From: Planctomycetota bacterium
Lineage (GTDB): Bacteria > Planctomycetota > Phycisphaerae > Phycisphaerales > UBA1924
Length of the DNA: 64,000 bases
Assembly (NCBI GenBank): GCA_039819165.1
Contig: JBCBSM010000002.1
Coordinates: 1 to 64,000 of the forward strand
Direction of reading: 5' to 3'
Numbering within the stretch: position 1 is the first letter of the stretch; each line of letters starts with the position of its first letter. Both the position numbers and the translations under genes were made by a program. Below are positions 34,489-41,493 of this stretch, one piece after another. Under the pieces are notes generated by a model that was not told the origin of the DNA, searched no databases, and saw only the letters and a list, made by a program, of their open reading frames with translations.

Positions 34489-35127
34489 ATGAACGAATCG
34501 CTCCGTAAACGCCTCACCGCCGACAATTCGGCGATGCTCCTCATCGACCACCAGACAGGCACCATGCTCGGAGTCCAGGACATCCGCCTGGATCAGTTCC
34601 GCAGCAACGTCCTCGCACTCGCCAAGACGGCGCAGGTGCATGGGATGCCCGTCGTGCTCACGGCCAGCTACGCCGAGGGGCCAAACGGTCCGCTCATGCC
34701 TGAGTTAGTCGAGATGTTTCCCGACGCCCCCACGGTGTACCGCCCGGGCCCCATCAGCGCGTGGGACGATCCGAATTTCGTAGCGGCCGTCGAAGCGACC
34801 AATCGCAAGAAGCTCATCATGGCGGGTGTCACGACGGACGTCTGCCTGATGTTCCCGGTGCTCCAGGCACTCGATGCCGGATACGACGTACACGCCGTGT
34901 ATGACGCATCGGGGTGCTGGGACCAGATGAGCGAGACGATGGCGTGCATGCGGATGGCCCAGGCCGGCGCCGTCGTGTGCAACTGGGCCGCGGTATGTGC
35001 CGATCTCCAATCCGACTGGCGCAATCCCACGGCCGAGGGAACGCTCGGCGTCTTCGGCGACCATCTCCCCTTCTACGGCATGCTTGCCAACAACCTGGCG
35101 AGCGCCCAGGGAGCACCGTCGGCATGA
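34489..35127 (+). CDS. Isochorismatase-family cysteine hydrolase, YcaC-like (copy 3)
   Basis: 212 residues from ATG 34489 with AAGGA 8 bases upstream. Triad residues are D20 (AMLLIDHQTGT), K107 or K108 (NRKKLIMAG) and C119 (VTTDVCLMF). VYDASGCWDQMSETMACMRMAQAGAVVCNWAAVCADLQSDW matches the same subgroup as copies 1 and 2. It has no signal peptide. Its stop overlaps the ATG of the YciI-like lipoprotein gene, so the two are coupled. Three paralogues within 9 kb suggest sequential or overlapping substrate use. Confidence 0.9.
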   Translation: MNESLRKRLTADNSAMLLIDHQTGTMLGVQDIRLDQFRSNVLALAKTAQVHGMPVVLTASYAEGPNGPLMPELVEMFPDAPTVYRPGPISAWDDPNFVAAVEATNRKKLIMAGVTTDVCLMFPVLQALDAGYDVHAVYDASGCWDQMSETMACMRMAQAGAVVCNWAAVCADLQSDWRNPTAEGTLGVFGDHLPFYGMLANNLASAQGAPSA

Positions 35128-35660
35128 TCGCTTCGCCCATGCCCCGCGTCCTTGTCGCCCTCACGGCCGCCGCATGCTGGGCGGCCTCATCGCTGCTCCT
35201 GGGAGGCTGCGCCGCTGGTCGCCACTACGAGGCCCCGCCGGCGGACGAGGTTCTGCGCACAACCACGAGCATGGAGCGTCCCGGCATCCCCTCGGGTCTC
35301 ATCAAGCGGGACGTCGGGGAATCGCTGGGACTCCAGCTCTACGTCGTGGAGTCGCGTGCCGTCGATCTCGAACACGTCAAGCGGGTCCTTGCCGACCACA
35401 GGGCCTACCTGCGTGAGCTCGAGAGGACCGACGTGCTCTTCGCGGCCGGCCCAACGTGGTCGGCGGATGGCGATACCTTCCATGGCGACGGGATCATCGT
35501 GCTGCGGGCGAACTCGCCCGCCCATGCGGCCAGGATCGCCGAAGAGGATCCCATGCACGATCGCGGCGCACGAGCGTATTCGATCACGCCCTGGATGCTC
35601 AATGACGGCGCGCTGACCCTCCGAGTGGAGTTGTCCACACGGCACCGCGAAGTTCGGTGA
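35124..35660 (+). CDS. Lipoprotein with YciI-like domain
   Basis: 178 residues from ATG 35124, overlapping the previous stop (ATGA). Residues 1-30 are a lipoprotein signal with lipobox LLGGC. From residue ~72 the chain reads LQLYVVESRAVDLEHVKRVLADHRAYLRELERTDVLFAAGP, GDGIIVLRANSPAHAARIAEEDPMHDRGARAYSITPWMLNDG, the YciI dimeric alpha-beta barrel pattern with a conserved His and Asp. YciI proteins are usually cytosolic small enzymes or accessory domains; a membrane-anchored periplasmic form is unusual. Role in the cluster is unknown. Confidence 0.8.
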   Translation: MIASPMPRVLVALTAAACWAASSLLLGGCAAGRHYEAPPADEVLRTTTSMERPGIPSGLIKRDVGESLGLQLYVVESRAVDLEHVKRVLADHRAYLRELERTDVLFAAGPTWSADGDTFHGDGIIVLRANSPAHAARIAEEDPMHDRGARAYSITPWMLNDGALTLRVELSTRHREVR

Positions 35661-35694
35661 AACGCCACCGGCACTTCTGTCCAAGCAGCACGAC

Positions 35695-36462
35695 CTACCG
35701 ACTCGTGCCCCTGAGACGTCGACGCCCGCTCAGCGTTCCTCGATCCGTGTAGGGCGCAGCGAGGTCGTAGACGAAGCACACGATCTCGGCGTCCGAGTGT
35801 GCCAAGATCTCGCCCTCGGATTCCCCCGGGCTCGCGAGCGAGTCGCCCTCGCCGATTCGCATCCCGTCGATCTCAACCTCGCCGGAAAACACGTAGATCC
35901 ACCAGCCACAACCCGTCCTCGCCGGCACGTGCCGGCGATCGCCCGTGCCGAGACGCGTGTCGTACAGATCCACGGCGCTGCGCACGTAGATCGCAGCTCC
36001 GGTTCCCTCGGCTCCGACGAGAAGCCGCCACTCGGCGTCCGGCACCACCGGGTCGACGTCGCCGAACTGGACTCCTGGCTCGAGACCAAGCGCACGGGGG
36101 CGCACGAAGATCTGGAGCATCCGAACTCTGGCGGCCTCGGCAGGCACGGATTCTTCGTGGGACAAGCCCGACCCCGCGTTCATGACCATGAGACGCCCCG
36201 GCGAGAGCTCGACGTTCCGGCCTGAGCTATCCGTGTGCATCATCACGCCCGACCGGAGATACGAGATGATCTCGTCGTCCTTGTGCTCGTGCATCGGGAC
36301 GCGGAGGCCCACGAGGAGATCGCCGTGGTCTACGGCTCCAATTGGGCCTAGACCCGAATCCGCGGCGACACCGCGCCCGGGATAGGAACGCCATATCCGG
36401 AACGGGCCGTCCGCATAGGCCATTCGCTCGGACGCCCTTTGCAAGACTAGCGCCACGTTCAT
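35695..36462 (-). CDS. Pirin-family protein
   Basis: 255 residues from ATG 36462 (AAGGA directly upstream). The N-terminal cupin shows MHEHKDDEIISYLRSGVMMHTDSSG with metal ligands His-x-His...Glu, then GRLMVMNAGSGLSHEESVP, the pirin signature with the second His. The second half (IYVFSGEVEIDGMRIGEGDSLASPGESEGEILAHSDAEIVCFVYDL) is a second cupin without metal ligands. Some pirins are quercetin dioxygenases or redox sensors. It is convergent to the hydrolase cluster, with 34 bp to the lipoprotein stop. Confidence 0.9.
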   Translation of the reverse strand: MNVALVLQRASERMAYADGPFRIWRSYPGRGVAADSGLGPIGAVDHGDLLVGLRVPMHEHKDDEIISYLRSGVMMHTDSSGRNVELSPGRLMVMNAGSGLSHEESVPAEAARVRMLQIFVRPRALGLEPGVQFGDVDPVVPDAEWRLLVGAEGTGAAIYVRSAVDLYDTRLGTGDRRHVPARTGCGWWIYVFSGEVEIDGMRIGEGDSLASPGESEGEILAHSDAEIVCFVYDLAAPYTDRGTLSGRRRLRGTSR

Positions 36463-36811
36463 TCCTTCCTTTCGCCGTACAAGATTGGTGGATCGCACCG
36501 CGTTGTTTCTGCTTCGTACGCACAGCAAGAGCAGCGAACGAAGCATAGTGGACGAGCGCCCCCCAGATCACCCCCCCGTTGCCCTTCGCGCAAGAAGGCG
36601 TGCGGCCAGCACAGAAGCTGGAGTTGAGGCCCGGCGCCGGATGAGGCCATCCCGTGTTGCGCAGCGACGCCTGCGTTCGATCAACACGCGTGCGCGATCC
36701 GGCGTACGGAATGAACCAAGTTCGAGTTCCGCCAGTGCATCTAATGGCCTTTCCCCCTGGACCCATCCCGGCTCGTATCTTCGGATCGGCCGGCAATCAA
36801 GAGGATCGGAC
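36463..36811. other. Gene-poor stretch upstream of pirin, next to the IS scar
   Basis: 349 bp. It must contain the pirin promoter on the minus strand. Open frames on both strands (for example one continuing through 36796 on the minus strand) have no recognised motif or convincing codon bias. Sequence similar to an IS left end was looked for and not seen. Confidence 0.4.
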
Positions 36812-36979
36812 ATGGCCAGGAAGCGTCATTCGGCTGAGGAGATCGTGAACAAGCTTCGGCAGGCGGAGGTCGAGTCCTGGCGTTGGCATTACAATGCGGA
36901 GCGACCACACAGCGCCTTGAGAAGCCTGGCCCCTGAGGAGTTCGCTGCTTCATCCGGCCAGGCATGCCTGGCCGGATGA
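36812..36979 (+). pseudogene. IS3-family transposase remnant (OrfA head fused to OrfB tail)
   Basis: 55 codons. Residues 1-20 (MARKRHSAEEIVNKLRQAEV) are the start of a typical IS3-family OrfA. They run without a break into SWRWHYNAERPHSALRSLAPEEFAA, the C-terminal end of the OrfB integrase (the Y-N-x-x-R-P-H motif). About 1 kb that should lie between, including the DDE catalytic core, is deleted in frame. The remnant ends inside a 40-bp perfect palindrome. It cannot transpose. It marks past mobile-element activity at the right side of the accessory region. Confidence 0.85.
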
Positions 36980-36984
36980 AGCAG
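36945..36984. repeat. 40-bp perfect palindrome with no spacer
   Basis: Each 20-base arm is the exact reverse complement of the other; the left arm is CTGCTTCATCCGGCCAGGCA and the axis lies between 36964 and 36965. It covers the last codons and stop of the transposase remnant. Such a long spacer-free palindrome is not expected by chance and would extrude as a hairpin or cruciform. It could be an inverted duplication left by the deletion that destroyed the IS, or a site used by another element. Confidence 0.9.
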
Positions 36985-37079
36985 AATCCCTCACCCTGCA
37001 GCTGGTACAGGAACGGGGACAAACGCATGGAAGACTCGGGCCGGATCTCAGCTCCAGACCTGACATTCTCCGATCCGAG

Positions 37080-37325
37080 TCAGCTGGCCCAGACAATCTT
37101 GATCGGCCACTCGCCGGACGCCTCATACCCCGAGATCGCCTTGTGAGCTACGCAGGATGCGTAGGGTGTCGATTTGCCTTCTCCAGGTGCAGGCTTGATT
37201 ACTTCTGCTTCATGTGACCGAACATCGATGCTGAGTAGCCCCGGCTCCTGACCATCACGATTATACCGATACACAATCGCATGTTCGGTGACGTTCTCTT
37301 GCTGAGCAAATACTACGAGAGCCAC
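37080..37325 (-). CDS. Small immunity-like protein downstream of the Rhs toxin tip
   Basis: 81 residues from GTG 37325, chosen because it follows the toxin-tip stop by one base and has GGAGG 5 bases upstream; longer in-frame starts would overlap the toxin gene by up to 107 bp. The protein has alternating strands (ALVVFAQQENVTEHAIVYRYN, GLLSIDVRSHEAEVIKPAPG) and ends PIKIVWAS. No family is recognised. Small size, position immediately 3' of a toxin domain and lower GC than the genome are what is expected of a cognate immunity gene. Function is inferred from context only. Confidence 0.6.
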   Translation of the reverse strand: MALVVFAQQENVTEHAIVYRYNRDGQEPGLLSIDVRSHEAEVIKPAPGEGKSTPYASCVAHKAISGYEASGEWPIKIVWAS

Positions 37326-37326
37326 A

Positions 37327-38235
37327 TCAGCCTCCGCCACCATCCTCGGGATCCCACACTCGGCCGGATCGTTCCGGTGCTCTATGGGCATCCAAGTAAT
37401 CCGTTCGGTGAATAGCTTCAAATCTAGATTCAAATATTTCGTGCTTTAATAGGTCGATATCCCGAGGCCCAGACGCTCCTTCCTGCAGACGCTGCCATGC
37501 ATTAGCAATCTTAGGATGTGCATCGAATCGCTTGATCACTTGTTCTCCGTTCTGATATCGAATCACGTGATCAGCATGGAATAAGCGATGCTCGATGCGA
37601 CGCACACGTTCTTCTGACATGCCACTGCTCTTTGCGATTGCAGTGATGTCAGAACCCTCTCGTCGAATTGTATCATAGTACTCCTCGGCACGCTTGTGGT
37701 TATCACGAGCAATTCGACCGTATGATCCACCCGAAGCCACCATCTCAGCAAAGATGTTGTCCCAGCAGTTTCGCGCTGTCCTTCCAGCTCTTGCCGCACT
37801 TGGCAGGTGTCGAACCAGATACGCACCGCCCGCGACAGCGACTCCGATTTCGTCGGGTAGCGGCGTCACGAGACTTGCACCGAGAGCCAGCCCAGCCTGC
37901 GCAACCTCTCCCGTCGTTTCGAGCCCCTGCCGAACCCCCTCCATGCCACGCATGTGCTCCCGGTGCCGATCCTGCATGGCGGTCACGGCATCCGGCCCGC
38001 CCTGGGGGCCGGCATCACCGCCCATCATCGCACGATGCTGTTCCCGTGCTTGCCGGTCTTTTTGCGCCTGGATGGCCGGGTGTGGCTGGGTACTTGCCGC
38101 TCGTGTTTCGGCTGCTTCTGTGCCGCCAAACAAGAAGCCAAACACACTAAAGCCAGACGACTTGCTGCCTCCATCCTCATCGTCCGGATCCAGCCCCCAC
38201 GGATCGAGGTAGACCAGCGGGCTCCACGGGCCGTT
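37327..38235 (-). pseudogene. Orphan Rhs C-terminal tip with toxin-like domain
   Basis: The frame reads NGPWSPLVYLDPWGLDP at its start, the end of an Rhs/YD-repeat core (DPxGL motif), then a linker and a variable C-terminal domain. No YD repeats precede it: an in-frame stop lies at 38335-38337 and unrelated sequence follows. A GTG at 38145 is the first possible start. The tip has a hydrophobic helix, then GSYGRIARDNHKRAEEYYDTI, DITAIAKSSGMSEERVRRIEHRLF, FDAHPKIANAWQRLQ and DIDLLKHEIFESRFE. That last pattern resembles a domain found in polymorphic toxins and phage head proteins, activity unknown. Its 3' half is AT-richer than the neighbours. It is probably a displaced toxin cassette. Confidence 0.65.
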
Positions 38236-38262
38236 CGTGGCGAGGCATCGCTCGCCAATCCC

Positions 38263-38568
38263 ATGTGCTCCATCGCGTACTGCACGATGCTGGCCTGCGC
38301 CGCCTTGGCACGCGATGGAGTCCCGATCCCGGCATCACGGCTCGAGGCCAACCCAGATCACGCTCATCGAAGCGAACATCGGCTGGCCGCCGAATGCCTG
38401 GCCCACTCGAAGCTCATCGCCACCCTGAACGGCATCGACCCCGGCCTGCTCGACCGCCGCGACTGGGCGTGGGTCGAGTCGGTGGTGCGGCCGGCCACCG
38501 CCACGAGCCTCGCAGACTCCGGTGACGTGGCCGGCTTCGCGGAGCGTGTGCTTGCAGCGTTGGCCTGA
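38263..38568 (+). CDS. Hypothetical protein or gene remnant
   Basis: 101 residues from ATG 38263. The second half uses strongly GC-ending codons like genuine genes here (HSKLIATLNGIDPGLLDRRDWAWVESVVRP, ending GFAERVLAALA). The first half and the start have no ribosome site, and the frame stays open further upstream through the Rhs tip on the other strand. It may therefore be the 3' end of a gene cut by the same rearrangement. No family recognised. Confidence 0.4.
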   Translation: MCSIAYCTMLACAALARDGVPIPASRLEANPDHAHRSEHRLAAECLAHSKLIATLNGIDPGLLDRRDWAWVESVVRPATATSLADSGDVAGFAERVLAALA

Positions 38569-38720
38569 GTGCGTGGCCGAGGCGTGCGCCGCGGAGAACG
38601 CAGCGGAACTCAGTCCGAGGCTCGAAATCGCCCGATCTGGGAACTCATCTGGAACTCAGGGGTGCCAAGTCGCCGCAGAACCGCCCTCACGGGCTCTCAG
38701 ACGGGCATTTCTCGACCAAG

Positions 38721-38807
38721 CGGAGAGGGGGGGATTCGAACCCCCGATGACCCGAAGGCCATACCGGATTTCGAATCCGGCGCATTCAACCGCTCTGCCA
38801 CCTCTCC
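38721..38807 (-). tRNA. tRNA-Ser (anticodon CGA)
   Basis: 87 nt class II tRNA. On the minus strand the acceptor GGAGAGG pairs with CCTCTCC, discriminator G. Anticodon stem CCGGA/TCCGG encloses loop TTCGAAA, anticodon CGA. The long variable arm (TGGCCTTCGGGTCA region) and T-loop TTCGAAT are present. CCA is not encoded. It lies next to the Rhs/IS scar and forms the right border of the accessory region. Confidence 0.95.
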
Positions 38808-39031
38808 GTGCGGCTTCGCCGCGGCTATCTGTAGGCCCGCCGACCGCCAGGGGCTACGCGGCCGCAGTCGCCCACCGGCCTCCGAACCAGTCAGGAACGC
38901 CACATCTTCTCGCCGATCGCGGGGAATGCCGGGCCGCCCGCCGTGGTTTGCGGCATGCCGCCGCCCTCGTGGGCCGCGGCAAGACACCCGGTCCGCGATC
39001 GATCGCGGTCCGCCGCGAAGGAGCCCCAGGA

Positions 39032-39478
39032 ATGCCCAAGGTCCGCACGATCGCCGCTGCCGCCGGCCTCGCCGCCCTCGCCGCCGTCCTCACCCCCGCT
39101 GCCCTCGCCCAGATGTCCACGCAGGACCAGGCCCAGGAGGTCAAGGTCGAGCTGCGCAAGCCCAAGGTCACGCTGATCAAGATGCATGCCGACTGGTGCC
39201 CCTTCTGCCGCGCCCTCGAGGGGCCCTGGGAGGCCGCCCAGCGGGACCTCGTCGGCGAGGACATCCTCTTCGTCCGCCTGGATCGCACCGACAAGGCCAC
39301 CTCCCGCCAGTCGGCGTTCCACCTAGCGGCCCTGGACCTCGAGAGCATCTGGACCGAGTACGGCAACAAGACCGGCACCATGGTGCTCGTCGATACCGAG
39401 TCGGGCAAGGTGCTCAAGGCCTTCAACGGCCGCACCGCCGGCAGCTCCGTGACGGCCGACATCCGCGAGCACCTGTAG
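39032..39478 (+). CDS. Exported thioredoxin-like protein
   Basis: 148 residues from ATG 39032, with AAGGAG 8 bases upstream. Residues 1-27 are a signal peptide ending ALAQ. The mature domain has VTLIKMHADWCPFCRALEGPW with the redox pair C56-P-F-C59, VRLDRTDKATSRQSA and MVLVDTESGKVLKAFNG. The CPFC sequence differs from the CGPC of thioredoxin and is closer to periplasmic TlpA/DsbE- or YbbN-like reductants. It probably works in the periplasm on disulfides. The conserved cis-Pro before the last strand is replaced (KTGTMVLV), which leaves activity less certain. Confidence 0.82.
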   Translation: MPKVRTIAAAAGLAALAAVLTPAALAQMSTQDQAQEVKVELRKPKVTLIKMHADWCPFCRALEGPWEAAQRDLVGEDILFVRLDRTDKATSRQSAFHLAALDLESIWTEYGNKTGTMVLVDTESGKVLKAFNGRTAGSSVTADIREHL

Positions 39479-39543
39479 CCCGCCTCGGCATCCGGCCCTG
39501 ACCAATCCAGGACTCCGGCCGCCGCACCGCCAACGATGGCGGC

Positions 39544-40134
39544 ATGGCCGGCCATCCCGATCTGGCAGCACGCTCCAACGACGCCGCGCAGAGGGCCACC
39601 CTCCGCGTCGTGGGGGCGTTGTCGTTCATGCTCTACACGACCGTCGGCGCGTACGTCGCCATCCCCATCCCGCCCTTCGGCGTGCCGATGACGCTCCAGA
39701 CGCTGGCCGTCGTGCTGGCGGCTGTGTGCCTGGGGCCGAAGGTCGGCACCGCGAGCATGGCGCTCTACCTCGTCGCCGGCATGGTGGGTGTGCCGCTCTA
39801 CGCCGACGGCAACGCGGGCCTCGGCGTGATCCTTGGGCAAACCGGCGGGTATCTCGTCGGCTTTGTCGCCTGCCAGCCCGTGGTCGCGTGGCTGATGCGC
39901 GGGCCGGGCGGCCTGCCCCGCGGCTGGGGCGAGTTCGCCCTCGCCGTCGTGGCCGCCCACGCCGTGATCTTCCTCATCGGCGTGCCGTGGCTGGCGATCG
40001 TCCGCGGCATCGACCTGTGGACCGCCGCCAAGGGAGGCATGCTGCCCTTTCTCCCCGGCATGGTCGTGAAGTGCGCGATCGCCGTGCTCATCGGCCGGCT
40101 CGCGCTGCCGTGGTGCACGCGGAACATCTGGTAG
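39544..40134 (+). CDS. bioY: BioY biotin transporter S component
   Basis: 196 residues with about six membrane segments. Diagnostic BioY motifs are GAYVAIPIPPFGVPMTLQTLAVVLAAVCLGPKVG, LYLVAGMVGVPLYADGNAGLGVILGQTGGYLVGF and LPFLPGMVVKCAIAVLIGRLAL. BioY binds biotin in the membrane and works with the shared EcfA/EcfT energising module, or alone with lower efficiency. No ecf genes are adjacent. A biotin source fits the accB biotin carrier encoded 11 kb away. It starts 65 bp after the thioredoxin-like gene on the same strand. Confidence 0.93.
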   Translation: MAGHPDLAARSNDAAQRATLRVVGALSFMLYTTVGAYVAIPIPPFGVPMTLQTLAVVLAAVCLGPKVGTASMALYLVAGMVGVPLYADGNAGLGVILGQTGGYLVGFVACQPVVAWLMRGPGGLPRGWGEFALAVVAAHAVIFLIGVPWLAIVRGIDLWTAAKGGMLPFLPGMVVKCAIAVLIGRLALPWCTRNIW

Positions 40135-40168
40135 GCCGCGGTGAAGACAGCCGACAGCTCTCGATCGC

Positions 40169-41335
40169 CTACCGCCGGTACGCCGCCGCCACCTTCGCCA
40201 CCGCCTCGCCCACGCGATCGATCTGCTCCTCGCCCAGGTCGTGGTGCATCGGCAGCGAGAACACGCGGGACGCGAGCCTATCGGCCACCGGCGGATGCTC
40301 CGACACGTGGCCGGCGAACGCGGGCTGCCGCGTCAGCGAACGCGGATAGTGCACCGCTGTCGGCACGCCCTCGGCACGCAGCGCCGCGGCGAACTCGTCC
40401 CGCTCCGCCGACACGGCGCCGAGATCGAGCTTCACGGTGTACAGGTGCCAGGCCGAGTCGGCCCCGGGCGTCCGCGTCGGCGGCTCGACCGCGTCGATGG
40501 GCGCCAGCAGCGCGTCGTATCGCTCGGCCACGCGGCGGCGGGCGTTGGTCTCGTCGAGCAGGCGATCGAGCCGCGAGCAGCCGATCGCGCCCGTGATGTC
40601 GTTCATGCGGTAGTTGAAGCCGATGCTCTCGTGCAGGTACTTGTCGGTCTCGCCGTGGCTGCGGAGCAAGCCGATGCGGCGGGCGACCTGCTCGTCGTTG
40701 GTCGTGACGATGCCCCCCTCGCCCGTGCCGAGGTTCTTGGTGGCATAGAAGGAATAGGTGCAGGCATCGCCGAAGCCCCCGATGCCCGCGCCGTCGATCG
40801 TCGCGAGGTGCGCCTGGGCGCAGTCGTAGATGACCTTCAGGCCATGCGCCTCGGCCAGCCGCTGCACGCCGTGGACGTCCACGGGCATGCCATACATGTG
40901 GGTGCAGGCGATGGCCCTGGTCTTCGGCGTGATGCGTCGGGCGACGTCCTCGACGTCGACCTGCATCGTGTCCTCGCGGGAATCGCACCACACGGGCCGG
41001 CAGCCGGCGGCGACGAGCATCGACGCCGTCGCGATGTAGGTCCAGGCCGGCACGATCACCTCGTCGCCCGGCTCGAGCAAGGCCCCATAAGCAAGCTGGA
41101 GTGCGCAGGTGCCGTTGGCGCAGGCCAGCGCGTGCGTGGCGCCACTGGCGTCAGCGAAGCGTTCCTCCAGCTCGGCGCACTTCGAGGCCGCCCGCAGCAT
41201 GCCGCTCTCGAGCACGGCGTGGGCCGCCGCCACGTCCTGCGGCTTGAGCCCCGGGGACATGAAGGGAATGGGATCGGGGCTGACGGGGTTTCCACCCTCC
41301 GCGGCGAGCGTGGCCGCCGTGCTGGCCTGGGTCAT
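40169..41335 (-). CDS. DegT/DnrJ/EryC1/StrS-family PLP aminotransferase
   Basis: 388 residues from ATG 41335, which has AGGAGG 5 bases upstream. Motifs: LACANGTCALQLAYGALLEPGDEVIVPAWTYIATA, CTHMYGMPVDV, VIYDCAQAH (D171, pairing with the PLP nitrogen) and YSFYATKNLGTGEGG with the Schiff-base Lys K200. GFNYRMNDITGAIGCSRLDRLLDETNARRRVAERY is typical of sugar aminotransferases that make amino sugars for surface polysaccharides or antibiotics. No other sugar-nucleotide gene is adjacent, so the sugar is unknown. It converges on bioY. Confidence 0.92.
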   Translation of the reverse strand: MTQASTAATLAAEGGNPVSPDPIPFMSPGLKPQDVAAAHAVLESGMLRAASKCAELEERFADASGATHALACANGTCALQLAYGALLEPGDEVIVPAWTYIATASMLVAAGCRPVWCDSREDTMQVDVEDVARRITPKTRAIACTHMYGMPVDVHGVQRLAEAHGLKVIYDCAQAHLATIDGAGIGGFGDACTYSFYATKNLGTGEGGIVTTNDEQVARRIGLLRSHGETDKYLHESIGFNYRMNDITGAIGCSRLDRLLDETNARRRVAERYDALLAPIDAVEPPTRTPGADSAWHLYTVKLDLGAVSAERDEFAAALRAEGVPTAVHYPRSLTRQPAFAGHVSEHPPVADRLASRVFSLPMHHDLGEEQIDRVGEAVAKVAAAYRR

Positions 41336-41493
41336 GCAGTCCTCCTGGGCGGCCCGCGAGGGCGGCATCCGACGCCGCCGGCGACTGGCCACGCCCGCTG
41401 ACGCATCGTAGTCGTACGGAGCGCCGCGCCCCGCACGAAAGCCCCATCCCCTAGGAACTGGGACCCACCCGCATCCCGTATACTGGCCCGACC

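Noticed and set aside
36227-36796. Minus-strand open frame of 189 codons upstream of pirin
   Set aside because: Its 3' part overlaps the pirin coding region in another frame, and no family pattern is visible.
19385-38807. Classical integrative element using the tRNA genes
   Set aside because: No integrase gene and no duplicated tRNA 3' end were found by eye, so only a general accessory region is claimed.
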